Assembly: GCF_000685015.1 (NCBI RefSeq)
Contig: NZ_BAYA01000005.1
Span: 124,001 to 188,000, forward strand
Source: Paraburkholderia bannensis NBRC 103871
GTDB taxonomy: Bacteria; Pseudomonadota; Gammaproteobacteria; Burkholderiales; Burkholderiaceae
Reading direction: 5' to 3'
DNA length: 64,000 nucleotides
The notes beneath the pieces are model-generated. The model saw nothing but the letters and a program-made list of their open reading frames with translations. It was not told the DNA's origin and did not search any database. Below, in pieces: positions 1 to 12,474 of the stretch; the stretch's first letter is position 1, and every line of letters starts with the position of its first letter. The position numbers and the translations under genes are program-made.

Positions 1-189
1 GATGAGCCAACCTGGTGCGCATCGGCATGCCGGCTGCTGAATTGACACGAGCAGCGAAAGGCACGACGCGCGCAAAACGTTTGCGATCATTTCAGAACGC
101 TTGCTCACGCAACAATCGCGGCCAGACACACAGGCCCAAACATTGCATGCATGCACCGTGATATTCACACTCATGTCACGGAACCCTGC

Positions 190-1254
190 ATGTCGAATCC
201 GCAAGCCATTGTCGATCTCACGCACGAAGTCAAACGCCTTGCCACCAGCAAGATCAGCGACATCAACGACATCAACCGGGAAACCACCTTTCTCGCGCTG
301 AACGCGCTCATCGAAGCGGCGCGCGCGGGCGATGCAGGCAAAGGCTTTGCCGTGGTCGCCAACCAGGTCAAGCACGTGTCGCGCCGCATCTCCGAGATCA
401 CGACGGCGCTGAACAAGGATCTGGCAGGCTCGCTCTCCACGCTCACGCAACTGGGCGACAGCATGATCGACCGCCTGCGCTCGCACGATGGCCAGCGTTG
501 CGCCGACCTCGCGCTCAACATGATCGACGTGATCGACCGCAATCTCTACGAGCGCTCCTGCGACGTGCGCTGGTGGGCCACCGATTCCGCCGTGGTCGAA
601 TGCCTCGCGGCACGCAACGCGGCCGATGCCGCCGATGCTGCCACGCAAGCAGCGCACGCCGCCGAACGGCTCTCCGTGATACTCGACAGCTACACGGTGT
701 ATCGCGACCTCTGGGTGATCGACGAACACGGCGTCGTGATCGCAAACGGACGCCACGGGCAATATCCCGTGCGCGGCCAGAACGTCAGCGAAACCGCCTG
801 GTTCAGGTCGGCGATGAAAACGAAATCGGGCGCGGACTATGTCGCCGCCGATATCGAGACGCTCGCGCCGCTGCGCCAGGCGCAGGTCGCGACCTACGCA
901 ACGGCGATCCGCGAGCACGGCCGCGCGAATGGCCGCGTGCTGGGCGTGCTGGCGGTCTTCTTCGACTGGGCGCCGCAGGCGGGCGCGGTCGTCAAAGGCG
1001 TGCGCCTGAGCGACGAGGAATGGAGCCGCACGCGCTGCATGATCGTCGATTCGACGTTTCGCGTGCTTGCCTCGTCCGACGACAAGGGGATCCTCGACGA
1101 GCGCTTCCGCTTGCAGGTGGAAGGCAAGCAGGCGGGTTACTATCGGGCGCACGACGGCACCGTCGTGTCGTTTGCGGCGACGCCCGGTTATGAGACCTAT
1201 CGCGGACTCGGCTGGTACGGCGTGATCTGCCAGAAGCCCGCGCAAAACGCCTAG
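190..1254 (+). CDS. Soluble chemoreceptor-like protein, MCP hairpin tip followed by Cache domain
   Basis: A short stretch of the MCP signalling hairpin (about residues 20-60 from the ATG at 190, core LALNALIEAARAG then GKGFAVVANQVK) lies at the N-terminus. A Cache-like sensor domain follows (about residues 155-350, with DLWVIDEHGVVIANG and a second DSTFRVLASS repeat). No membrane segment or signal peptide is seen, so it is probably cytoplasmic. In ordinary receptors the sensor is N-terminal and the signalling hairpin is several hundred residues; here the order is reversed and the ascending helix is nearly absent. The gene is complete: an in-frame TGA lies at 43-45. An in-frame ATG at 151 is possible, but 190 has a purine-rich stretch (CACGGAAC) upstream. 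A role in chemotaxis-like or kinase signalling is inferred. Confidence 0.75.
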   Translation: MSNPQAIVDLTHEVKRLATSKISDINDINRETTFLALNALIEAARAGDAGKGFAVVANQVKHVSRRISEITTALNKDLAGSLSTLTQLGDSMIDRLRSHDGQRCADLALNMIDVIDRNLYERSCDVRWWATDSAVVECLAARNAADAADAATQAAHAAERLSVILDSYTVYRDLWVIDEHGVVIANGRHGQYPVRGQNVSETAWFRSAMKTKSGADYVAADIETLAPLRQAQVATYATAIREHGRANGRVLGVLAVFFDWAPQAGAVVKGVRLSDEEWSRTRCMIVDSTFRVLASSDDKGILDERFRLQVEGKQAGYYRAHDGTVVSFAATPGYETYRGLGWYGVICQKPAQNA

Positions 1255-1257
1255 TTT

Positions 1258-1671
1258 TTACTGCGCGCCGCAGGACAGGTCGCCTTCCTTGCAGTGCACC
1301 TGGGCGTCGAGGCGGCGGGTCTGCTCCTGCGTCAGTTCGTCGATGCACAGTCCGTACATCGACGAATTGATGCTGCCGCCAGTCGTGCCCATGGTGTTGA
1401 ATTCGCATTGCGCGTCGCGCCATGCCACCCAGGCGCGCTGCGCCTTGCGCAGCTGGTTTGCGCCGTTCTTGCTGACTTTCGCCAGCAGCGCCTTATAGGT
1501 CTCGTTGAGTTTCGCGTCGTCGGCGTTCATGGCGCGGCCGACGCACTCGTCCATCGCGAGTTGCGTGGGCGCGCTGTTCAGGCATTCGGGCTGGGCAGCG
1601 AAACACGATGAAGCAGTGGCAAACACGCTGGATACAAGCAACGCGCTCGCATAATGGCGGGAAAGACGCAT
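1258..1671 (-). CDS. Secreted LprI-like (DUF1311) protein
   Basis: 137 residues with a Sec signal peptide (about 1-25, MRLSRHYASALLVSSVFATA, ending near CFAA). The mature part has the cysteine and tryptophan pattern of the LprI/DUF1311 family: ECLNSAPTQLAMDECVG, then LNETYKALLAKV, then AQRAWVAWRDAQCEF, and a C-terminal pair of cysteines. Some family members inhibit lysozyme, but most are uncharacterised. A periplasmic location is expected. It converges on the soluble chemoreceptor gene with only 3 nt between stop codons and has no obvious partner. Confidence 0.8.
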   Translation of the reverse strand: MRLSRHYASALLVSSVFATASSCFAAQPECLNSAPTQLAMDECVGRAMNADDAKLNETYKALLAKVSKNGANQLRKAQRAWVAWRDAQCEFNTMGTTGGSINSSMYGLCIDELTQEQTRRLDAQVHCKEGDLSCGAQ

Positions 1672-2127
1672 GTCACGACACTCCGGATAAGGGTGCGTGA
1701 CTATGCCATAGATGCCGGGACGCTCAACGCCGGGTGAGCGGCGTTATGCGCGGCGCTGGCGGCGTTCATAAAGCCGCAGCGACGGTCTTGCAGCAGACGC
1801 GTCATGGCAACGCAATCATTCAGATATCCGAAGCTTTTTCCGGGCTTCCTTCAACGACTTCGAGCGCCGGGCATCGCGGCGCGAGCCCATCGGCGCGAAG
1901 AATCACCGCACCTCGCCCATCGGTGGCCTACACCACTTTGGCCCGCAAGTCGCCTGCGCGCGAACCGCGGGCTTTTTGTATGATTGCATTTGCATCGATT
2001 TCACCCCTTTTGCCCCGTAGAGGGCGCGCTATTGCTTGCAAATGGTTCGCAAATGGCGTGAAAAACCGGTCGATATTCCCGCTTGACCCGCATCGACCCA
2101 CGAACCATCGGAAAGAATCGGAAAATA
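1672..2127. other. Intergenic region, no gene seen
   Basis: About 450 bases between the divergent LprI-like gene and the hybrid kinase operon. Open frames here lack start-site support and family resemblance. The stretch 1975-2070 is less GC-rich than its surroundings and is the likely promoter zone of the kinase operon, but no consensus promoter was identified. Confidence 0.5.
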
Positions 2128-5694
<3,567 letters not shown>

Positions 5695-5698
5695 GACC

Positions 5699-6559
5699 AT
5701 GACCGATCCGACCCAGAACCTGGGCGCGCACGCCGCCCGCCCCTCGCTGAGCCTGTTCGACATCGAGTTGCGCCTGCTGCTCGAAGCGATCTACCTGCGC
5801 TACCAGCACGACTTCCGGCACTACTCGCTGCCGTCGCTGCGCCGCCGCCTGGAAGAAGCGCGGCGCGACTTCGGCGTGGCGTCGCTGAGCCAGTTGCAGG
5901 ATCGCGTATTGCGCAGCCCCGAGGACTTCTCGCGCCTGTTCGGCTACATGACGATCCAGGTGAGCGACATGTTCCGCGACCCGGAATACTTTCTCGCGCT
6001 GCGCCAGCACGTGCTGCCGGTGCTGCAGACCTATCCGTCGCTCAAGGTGTGGGTCGCGGGCTGCAGCTCGGGCGAGGAACTCTGGTCGCTCAAGATCCTG
6101 TTCGAAGAGGAAGGCCTTGCCGAGCGCACGATTTTCTACGCCACGGACATCAGCCCGCAGGCGCTGGAACGCGCGGAATCCGCCATCTATCCGGTCGACC
6201 GTTTCGCGGGCTTCAGCCAGAACTATCTGGCCGCGGGCGGGCGGCGCACGCTGTCCGACTACTATCACGCGGCCTATGGCGGCGCGCGGCTGTCCAGCAC
6301 GCTCAAGGAGCGCGTGGTGTTCGCCGATCACAGCCTCGCCACCGACGAAGTATTCCTGGAGGCGCACCTGGTGTCGTGCCGCAACGTGCTGATCTATTTC
6401 GACCGCCCGTTGCAGGATCGCGCCATCGGCCTGTTCGAGCGTGCGCTGGTGCGACGCGGGTTCCTCGGCCTCGGCAGCAAGGAAAACCTGCGCTTCTCGC
6501 AACGCCACGAAGCCTTCGACGAATTCCGCGCCGCCGAACGCATTTACCAGAAGCGCTGA
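5699..6559 (+). CDS. cheR: CheR-type protein-glutamate methyltransferase
   Basis: 286 residues. The N-terminal helical CheR domain (about 15-75) is followed by a SAM-dependent methyltransferase domain with AGCSSGEELWSLKI as SAM-binding motif I, YATDISPQALERA, and CRNVLIYFDRPLQDRAIGLF. Family members transfer methyl groups from SAM to receptor glutamates. No TPR or PAS extension is present. It starts 4 nt after the hybrid kinase stop and is followed 4 nt later by cheB. No cheA, cheW or receptor gene adjoins, so the substrate may be the kinase module or an unlinked receptor rather than the flagellar pathway (inference). Confidence 0.9.
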   Translation: MTDPTQNLGAHAARPSLSLFDIELRLLLEAIYLRYQHDFRHYSLPSLRRRLEEARRDFGVASLSQLQDRVLRSPEDFSRLFGYMTIQVSDMFRDPEYFLALRQHVLPVLQTYPSLKVWVAGCSSGEELWSLKILFEEEGLAERTIFYATDISPQALERAESAIYPVDRFAGFSQNYLAAGGRRTLSDYYHAAYGGARLSSTLKERVVFADHSLATDEVFLEAHLVSCRNVLIYFDRPLQDRAIGLFERALVRRGFLGLGSKENLRFSQRHEAFDEFRAAERIYQKR

Positions 6560-6563
6560 ACCC

Positions 6564-7205
6564 ATGTCAGGCCATCAACCCCAGCCCGCCAGAACACGCG
6601 CCGAAGCACGCGCCGTCGCGGGAGCGTTCGACGCCGTCGTGATCGGCGCGTCGGCGGGCGGCGTCGACGTGCTCGGCCAGATCCTGCCGATGCTGCCCGC
6701 GCATTTCGGCGCGGCCGTGCTGATCGTGCTGCACCTGCCGCCCGCCTCGCCTAGCTTCCTGGCAAGCGCCCTGTCCTCGCGCTGCGCGCTGCCGGTCGCC
6801 GAACCCGACGCGGGCGAGCCCATCGTCGGCGGGCGCGTATATGTCGCGCCGCCCGACTATCACATGCTCGTGGAGCGCGTGGGGACGCAGGCGTGCATTG
6901 CGCTGTCGATCGGCGGCCCGGTGCGTTACTCGCGGCCTTCCATCGACGTGCTGATGGAATCGGCCGCCGATGTTTATGGCGCGCGCCTGCTGGGCGTGCT
7001 GCTCTCGGGCGCCAACGACGACGGCGCGCGCGGCCTGGCCGCGATCCGCGCGGCCGGCGGAACGACCTGGGCGCAGACGCCCGCCACCGCCGCCGCGCCG
7101 CAGATGCCCGAAGCCGCCATTGCGCTCGGCGCCGTCGACGCCACCCTGACACCCGCCACACTCGGCGCGCGGCTTGCCGCGTGGCCGCAGATGAAACTGG
7201 ATTGA
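6564..7205 (+). CDS. cheB: CheB-type methylesterase domain protein without receiver
   Basis: 213 residues from the ATG at 6564. It contains only the CheB methylesterase domain: the nucleophile serine in VIGASAGGVDVL, the histidine in IVLHLPPASPSFL and the aspartate in LLSGANDDGARG form the expected triad. Classical CheB has an N-terminal receiver that gates the esterase. Here it is absent, so activity would have to be controlled by partner proteins such as the receivers of the flanking kinases. It is tightly packed between cheR and the second kinase. The match to the catalytic domain is strong; the biological substrate is unknown. Confidence 0.9.
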   Translation: MSGHQPQPARTRAEARAVAGAFDAVVIGASAGGVDVLGQILPMLPAHFGAAVLIVLHLPPASPSFLASALSSRCALPVAEPDAGEPIVGGRVYVAPPDYHMLVERVGTQACIALSIGGPVRYSRPSIDVLMESAADVYGARLLGVLLSGANDDGARGLAAIRAAGGTTWAQTPATAAAPQMPEAAIALGAVDATLTPATLGARLAAWPQMKLD

Positions 7206-7209
7206 CCGG

Positions 7210-8361
7210 ATGAACCGCATGAACCTGCCCACCGTCAATGTGCTGATCGTCGATGACATCGAGCACAACCTCACCGCGCTGTCGGCCCTGCTCGCGCGGC
7301 CCGAAGTGCGGCTGCTCGTGGCCCGCTCAGGCGTCGAGGCGCTTGAGCACCTGCTCGAACACGACGTCGCCGTCGCGATCCTCGACGTCAACATGCCGGG
7401 CATGAGCGGCTTCGAGCTGGCCTCGCTGATCCGCGGCAGCCCGCGCACCGCGCACGTGCCGATCATCTTCCTCACGGCCACTTCGCAGGATGCGCTGCGC
7501 ACCTTCCAGGGCTACGAGGCGGGCGCGGTCGACTTCCTCTACAAGCCCATCGAGCCGCGCATCGTGCAATCGAAGGTCGGCATCTTCGTGCAGCTCGAAA
7601 TGCAGAAGCGCCAGCTCGCCGAGCAGCTCGCGGCCACGCGCCAGATGCTCGAAGCGAACGAGATGCTGATGGCCGTGCTTAGCCACGATTTGCGCACGCC
7701 GCTGTCGGCGGTGATGAGTTCGGCGGAATACCTGATGCGCGCGTCCACCGACGAGAAGACCATCGCCGTGGGACGCCGGATCGAACATTGCGGACGGCGC
7801 ATGTCGCGCATGGTCGAGCAGTTGCTCAACCTCGCGCGCCTGCAGGGCGGGCGGCTGCCGCTGCGGCGCTCGGACGTACAGCTCGACACGCTCTGCCAGT
7901 CGGTGATCGAGGAGTTCACCGCGAACACGGCGGCGGTCGCGGACGGCCGCGTCGTGTTCGAGTCGCAGGGCGACCTTGCGGGCCATTGGGACTCCGATCT
8001 GATTGCCCAGGCCGTGTCGAATCTCGTCTTCAACGCGCTCACCCACGGCGAAGCCGACGCGCCCGTGCGCGTGCGAGCAAGCGGCGAATCGCCCGCCGAA
8101 GCGCTCGTGACCGTTGCCAACCGCGGCGCGATTCCCGCCGATGTGATGCCGCTGCTGTTCGGCGCGTTCAGCACGGCGACGCGCGCGGAGCGTCAGGGGT
8201 CGGGGCTGGGCCTTGGGCTGCACATCGTGCGTCTGATCGCGCGCACGCATGGCGGCGACGTGAACGTGCTGTCGAACGAAACCGAAGGCACTGTCTTCAC
8301 CATCCGGTTGCCTCGCGCGCCGCAACAGGGTGCGCCGACGAGCGAGCTTGCGGTGATCTGA
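7210..8361 (+). CDS. Response regulator/histidine kinase fusion (REC-HisKA-HATPase)
   Basis: 383 residues. A receiver domain (about 8-125; acceptor Asp in AILDVNMPGMSGFEL, conserved Lys in FLYKPIEP) is followed by a coiled coil, HisKA (His in VLSHDLRTPLSAVM, about 159) and HATPase_c (NLVFNALTHGE, GSGLGLGLHIVRL). No membrane segment is present. This layout is typical of soluble kinases that take phosphate from an upstream hybrid kinase. As fourth gene of the operon it may be the output of the hybrid kinase-CheR-CheB set. The start at 7210 leaves a 4-nt spacer after cheB; an in-frame ATG at 7219 is the alternative. Confidence 0.9.
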   Translation: MNRMNLPTVNVLIVDDIEHNLTALSALLARPEVRLLVARSGVEALEHLLEHDVAVAILDVNMPGMSGFELASLIRGSPRTAHVPIIFLTATSQDALRTFQGYEAGAVDFLYKPIEPRIVQSKVGIFVQLEMQKRQLAEQLAATRQMLEANEMLMAVLSHDLRTPLSAVMSSAEYLMRASTDEKTIAVGRRIEHCGRRMSRMVEQLLNLARLQGGRLPLRRSDVQLDTLCQSVIEEFTANTAAVADGRVVFESQGDLAGHWDSDLIAQAVSNLVFNALTHGEADAPVRVRASGESPAEALVTVANRGAIPADVMPLLFGAFSTATRAERQGSGLGLGLHIVRLIARTHGGDVNVLSNETEGTVFTIRLPRAPQQGAPTSELAVI

Positions 8362-8370
8362 GTTGCACCA

Positions 8371-8407
8371 GGAGGGCGCGCAATTCGCGTGCCCTCCTGC
8401 GTTTTAC
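8371..8407 (+). terminator. Rho-independent terminator of the kinase/cheRB operon
   Basis: A 10-bp stem (GGAGGGCGCG at 8371-8380 pairing with CGTGCCCTCC at 8388-8397, one G-T wobble) with a 7-nt loop, followed by a T-rich stretch (GTTTTACTT). It begins 9 nt after the last stop of the operon. Confidence 0.75.
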
Positions 8408-8865
8408 TTCTTGCCTTCCGTGCGGCTCGCCACATTGCGTGGTACGGCCTGGTGCTACATGGTGCTGCATGGCGCAGACGTATGCCGGTTCAATATCGAG
8501 TCCCTGGCATTTTCCCTGACGTTTCCTTTTCCTGTTCACGGCGTGGGCGCGCTACTCGTTTGCGAATGCCTCGCAGAATGCGTCGCGTCTGCAACCGTCA
8601 GGTTGTTTCGTCATCGATTTCATCTCCCCTTCGCCTGGCTTAACCCGCACGCACGCCAGGCTGCGGGGGGCTCATCGGCATCGTTCGTCGTCCCTAACAT
8701 GCTCGCCAGCGCACACATTCGGCTAGCGCGATGCGAATACCTGACTACAATGATCTGGTGCATCGAGTGCGCGCAACACCATAAGAACACCTCGCGCAGC
8801 AGGTCAGTTCAGACGTAATCATCGGTCGTGTGACGTTTCGATTCCTTCTTCATGGAGGCATGCCC
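8408..8865. other. Intergenic region, no gene seen
   Basis: About 460 bases with less skewed composition than the flanking genes. The only long open frame (from about 8363) is rich in Cys and His, starts inside the terminator and resembles no family. Its promoter-proximal end presumably drives the secreted protein gene at 8866. Confidence 0.5.
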
Positions 8866-9399
8866 ATGACGTGCCTGAACGAAAGGATGGTCGGCGCCGC
8901 TTTGCTCGTGCTAAGCGGTTCTGCATTCGCGGGCGGTGCCGCGACCGACCTGCCCGAGGCGATGACCGTCGCCAATATCGCGCCGCCGCTGCCGGTCGAA
9001 GTCGGCACGCCCGTGCCCGAAACGCAGGCCTACCTGTTCCACTACGAGATGGAATACCAGGCAAGCCAGCCCAAGGCCTTCTTCGCGCAGATGGATCAGT
9101 TCTATAGCGCCCAGCTTGGCCACACTTATACGTTCGTTAAAAAGGCCGCACCGGGATCGGGCGCCGGCACGGCCGCTGCCGACGCAACGCCTGCCGCGCA
9201 GTTCCTCGATACCGGCGCGTCCACCGCGCCGCAAATCTCCATCGTCCAGTTGCCGTCTTCGAACACGGCGCTTGGCGCTGCGCCGCAGCGCAGGCTGTCG
9301 CTGACCGTCGACGACTGGGTCTTCTCCGGCACCGCGCGCGTGGCCGTGCTGCACTCGCACGATTCCGGCGCGACGCTGACGGTGCGCCACGGGTTCTGA
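8866..9399 (+). CDS. Small secreted protein of unknown function
   Basis: 177 residues from the ATG at 8866, chosen because GGAGG at 8854-8858 is 7 nt upstream. A signal peptide is evident (MVGAALLVLSGSAFAGG). The mature protein has DLPEAMTVANIAPPLPVE near its start, a hydrophilic middle with FHYEMEYQASQPKAFFAQM, and a C-terminal stretch ending in ATLTVRHGF. No cysteines form an obvious fold and no family is recognised. The repeated VEVGTPVPETQ-like acidic and Pro-rich N-terminus suggests a periplasmic or surface-exposed protein. It stands alone, 93 nt before a hybrid kinase. Confidence 0.65.
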   Translation: MTCLNERMVGAALLVLSGSAFAGGAATDLPEAMTVANIAPPLPVEVGTPVPETQAYLFHYEMEYQASQPKAFFAQMDQFYSAQLGHTYTFVKKAAPGSGAGTAAADATPAAQFLDTGASTAPQISIVQLPSSNTALGAAPQRRLSLTVDDWVFSGTARVAVLHSHDSGATLTVRHGF

Positions 9400-9492
9400 C
9401 TCTTCCAGGATTCTTGCAGGCGCATTCCATCGTCGGACGATTAGCGGGCGCGCGCCGTGCTCTCCGGTTCGTAGAGCATCGCGAGAACCCTG

Positions 9493-12351
9493 ATGGAAGA
9501 CGTCAAGACAGCGCTCGCAGCCGAGCCCGACAACCCGTTCGAATTTCTCCCCGTCCACGGCGAGATGGCGCGGCGGGTGCGCGCGTACGACTGGGCGGGC
9601 ACCTCGCTGGGCGGCCCGGGCGGCTGGTCGCCGAGCCTGCGCGCGGCGCTGAGCGTGTGCCTCAGTTCGCGCTTTCCCATCGTGATCTGGTGGGGCAGCG
9701 ACTATCGCATTCTTTACAACGATGCTTACATTCCCTTTCTGGGCGCGGCCAGGCATCCGGTCGCGCTCGGCCAGCCGGGCAGCGAATGCTGGGGCGAGAT
9801 CTGGCCGACCATCGGCCCGATGCTCGAAGGCGTCACGCGCAAAGGCAAGGCCGTCTGGTCGGACGACGGCCAGTACTTCTTCGAACGCGACCTGCCGCTC
9901 GAAGAGGTCTATCTCACCTGCACCTACGGGCCGATCCTCGCGGCCGACGGGCACACCGTCGAAGGCGTGTTCTGTCCGTGCACCGAGACCACCGAGCGCG
10001 TTGTGAGCGCGCGGCGGCTGGAGACGCTACGCATGCTGGGCATGCACGCGCCACAGACCCGTGGCATTGTCGCGGCCTGCGAGCATGTGACCGGCGTGCT
10101 CGCGCAGAACCGCCACGACGTGCCGTTTGCCATCGTCTATCGCTGCCACACGGACTCCCACGCACGCACGGCCGATACGCGCTTCGAACGGCTCGCCTCG
10201 ACCGGCCTCGCGAACGCCCCGGCGGCGCACGACAGCGGCGCGTGGCCGCTCAATGAAGTGCTTCGCACAGGCCGCGCGGTCGACGTCGATCTGGCCGCGC
10301 GCGGCCTCGAAGCGCCGGGCGGCGCGTGGCCCGAAGTCTGCGCCGCAGCGCGCGTGCTGCCGCTGCGCTGGGGCAGCGACACCAGCATCGACGGCCTGAT
10401 CGTGCTGGGCGTGAGCCCGCGCCGCCCGCTCGAAAACGCCTACGGCACTTTCCTCGACCTGGTCGCCGGGCAGACTGGCTCGGCGCTCGCCGGCGCGCTC
10501 GCCTACGAGCAGGAGCGCCGCGACGCCGAAATCGACCTCGCAAGGACAGCCTTTGTCTCCAGCACGAGCCACGCGTTGCGCACGCCGCTCGCGCTGCTGC
10601 TCGGCCCGCTTGAGGATGGGCTCGCGCAGCCGGACGCGCCCTGGCCGCGCGAGCGCGTCGAGTCGCTTCATCGCAACGCGCGGCACGTGCAAGAGATTGT
10701 CGATTCGCTCGTCGATTCGCTGCCCGAGTTCTCTCACGACGTCTCCCACGGCGCAGACGGCCGCGTGCGCGAGCAGACCCGCGAAGCCCAGCACGCCAAC
10801 GAAAAACGCCTGCTGACCATCATCGAGCAGTTGCCCGCGGGCGTCGGCGTGCTGGATCCGGGCGGCAAGTGGATCTTGAGCAACGCCGCGATGAAGCGCT
10901 GGCTGCCGGTGGGCATTCCGTCCATGCAGGCCGAGCAGATCCCGCGCTGGCGTGCATGGGACGCGCAGGGCAACCCGGTTGCGCCCGACAACTGGCCCGG
11001 CAAGCGCGCGCTGCGCGGCGAAACGGTCATGCCTGGCATCGAGATGCGCTACACCGACGACGATGGCGAGCAGCACTGGATGCGGGCGAGCGCCGCCCCG
11101 CTGCGCGACGTTAGCGCTCGCGTGATAGGCGCCTGCGTGGTCGTGCAGGACATCACGCAGCTCAAGGCCGCCGAACAGGCGCTGCGCGAAGCCGACCGCC
11201 GCAAGGACGAATTCCTCGCGACGCTCGCCCACGAACTGCGCAACCCGCTCGCGCCGATCCGCAACGGCCTGCACATCCTGCGCATCGCGGGAGCGGGCGG
11301 GGGCCGCAGCGCCACGCAGCGCACCCATGACATGCTGGAGCGCCAGCTCGACCATATGGTTCGCCTCGTGGACGACCTCATGGAGGTCTCGCGCATCACA
11401 GGCGGCAAGATCGAGCTGCGCAAGGAAGCCGTCGAACTGGGCGCCGTGCTGCGCGAGGCAGTGGAAACGAGCCGTGCGCTGATCGACACCGCCGGCCACC
11501 GGCTCACGGTGAACCTGCCGCCCGAGCCGCTGGTGCTCGACGCCGACCCGGTGCGGCTGGCGCAGATGGTCGCCAATCTGCTCAACAACGCCGCGAAGTA
11601 CACCGATCCGGGCGGCCAGATCTGGCTCACCGCCCATTGCAACGATCGCGGCGAACGCGGCCGCCAGGCCGTGGTGTCGATCCGCGACACCGGCGTGGGC
11701 ATTGCGGCGGCGATGCTGCCGAAGGTGTTCGACCTGTTCGTCCAGGGCGAACGCGCGTATAGCCGCGCCCAGGGCGGGCTGGGGATCGGCCTCACACTGG
11801 TGCGCAGCCTCGCGGAGCTGCACGGCGGCACCGTCGAGGCGGTGAGCGAAGGTCTAGGGCGCGGCAGCGAATTCGTCGTGCGCCTGCCGATGGCCGCCGC
11901 CACACCCGGCCACCGAAACGGCCACGGCCAAGGCAACGCGCCCGACGAGCGGCCCACGCTGCCCGCCCACACGCTGATCGGCTGCAACATCCTGATCGTC
12001 GATGACAACCGCGACGCCGCCGATAGCCTGGGCGAGTTGCTCGCACTGCTCGGCGCACAGGTGCGGATCGTGCGCGACGGCCCCGCCGCGCTCGCGATGT
12101 TCGATAGCTGGACGCCGCAAGTCGCGCTGCTCGACATCGGCATGCCGGGGATGGACGGCTACGAGGTCGCGCGGCGCGTGCGCGCCCATCCGGCAGGCGC
12201 CAGGGTGGTGCTGATCGCGCTGACCGGCTGGGGCCAGGACGAGCACCGGCGGCGCTCGAAAGCTGCGGGCATCGACTTCCACCTGGTCAAGCCCGTGGAC
12301 ATGCGCGCGCTGCATCAACTGCTGATTGCACAGGTGGGACGGCAAGGCTAG
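9493..12351 (+). CDS. Cytoplasmic hybrid histidine kinase, PAS-HisKA-PAS-HisKA-HATPase-REC
   Basis: 952 residues with no membrane segment. An N-terminal PAS-like domain (about 45-165; IVIWWGSDYRILYNDAYIPF) and a GAF-like region lead to a first HisKA-like helix (STSHALRTPLALLLGPLEDG, near 360) that has no ATPase domain after it. A second PAS domain (about 430-555) follows, then a canonical HisKA (TLAHELRNPLAPIRNG, near 579), HATPase_c (MVANLLNNAAKYTDPGG; GGLGIGLTLVRSLAELHGG) and a C-terminal receiver (VALLDIGMPGMDGYEV, Lys in HLVKPVD). It is likely a product of kinase domain duplication and loss. The two PAS domains suggest sensing of small molecules, light or redox, but no cofactor residue can be assigned. 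Confidence 0.88.
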   Translation: MEDVKTALAAEPDNPFEFLPVHGEMARRVRAYDWAGTSLGGPGGWSPSLRAALSVCLSSRFPIVIWWGSDYRILYNDAYIPFLGAARHPVALGQPGSECWGEIWPTIGPMLEGVTRKGKAVWSDDGQYFFERDLPLEEVYLTCTYGPILAADGHTVEGVFCPCTETTERVVSARRLETLRMLGMHAPQTRGIVAACEHVTGVLAQNRHDVPFAIVYRCHTDSHARTADTRFERLASTGLANAPAAHDSGAWPLNEVLRTGRAVDVDLAARGLEAPGGAWPEVCAAARVLPLRWGSDTSIDGLIVLGVSPRRPLENAYGTFLDLVAGQTGSALAGALAYEQERRDAEIDLARTAFVSSTSHALRTPLALLLGPLEDGLAQPDAPWPRERVESLHRNARHVQEIVDSLVDSLPEFSHDVSHGADGRVREQTREAQHANEKRLLTIIEQLPAGVGVLDPGGKWILSNAAMKRWLPVGIPSMQAEQIPRWRAWDAQGNPVAPDNWPGKRALRGETVMPGIEMRYTDDDGEQHWMRASAAPLRDVSARVIGACVVVQDITQLKAAEQALREADRRKDEFLATLAHELRNPLAPIRNGLHILRIAGAGGGRSATQRTHDMLERQLDHMVRLVDDLMEVSRITGGKIELRKEAVELGAVLREAVETSRALIDTAGHRLTVNLPPEPLVLDADPVRLAQMVANLLNNAAKYTDPGGQIWLTAHCNDRGERGRQAVVSIRDTGVGIAAAMLPKVFDLFVQGERAYSRAQGGLGIGLTLVRSLAELHGGTVEAVSEGLGRGSEFVVRLPMAAATPGHRNGHGQGNAPDERPTLPAHTLIGCNILIVDDNRDAADSLGELLALLGAQVRIVRDGPAALAMFDSWTPQVALLDIGMPGMDGYEVARRVRAHPAGARVVLIALTGWGQDEHRRRSKAAGIDFHLVKPVDMRALHQLLIAQVGRQG

Positions 12352-12362
12352 GCGCCTCGCTG

Positions 12363-12398
12363 GAGCGGCGTGGGCGGCGTGAGCGGCGTGGGCGGTGC
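12363..12398. repeat. Two 18-bp direct repeats
   Basis: Two adjacent 18-bp units (12363-12380 and 12381-12398) match at 16 of 18 positions, with the core GAGCGGCGTGGGCGG. They sit directly behind the hybrid kinase stop codon. No function is evident. Confidence 0.6.
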
Positions 12399-12474
12399 AG
12401 TGGCGCACAACGTGGGCTCCTTCGCGCCATTGCGTGCTTTACACTGGCCCACCTCGACCTCAATCGATCCACCG

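Noticed and set aside
8363..8818. 151-codon frame in the gap before the secreted protein gene
   Set aside because: It starts within the terminator of the kinase operon, has no ribosome-binding site and an implausible composition.
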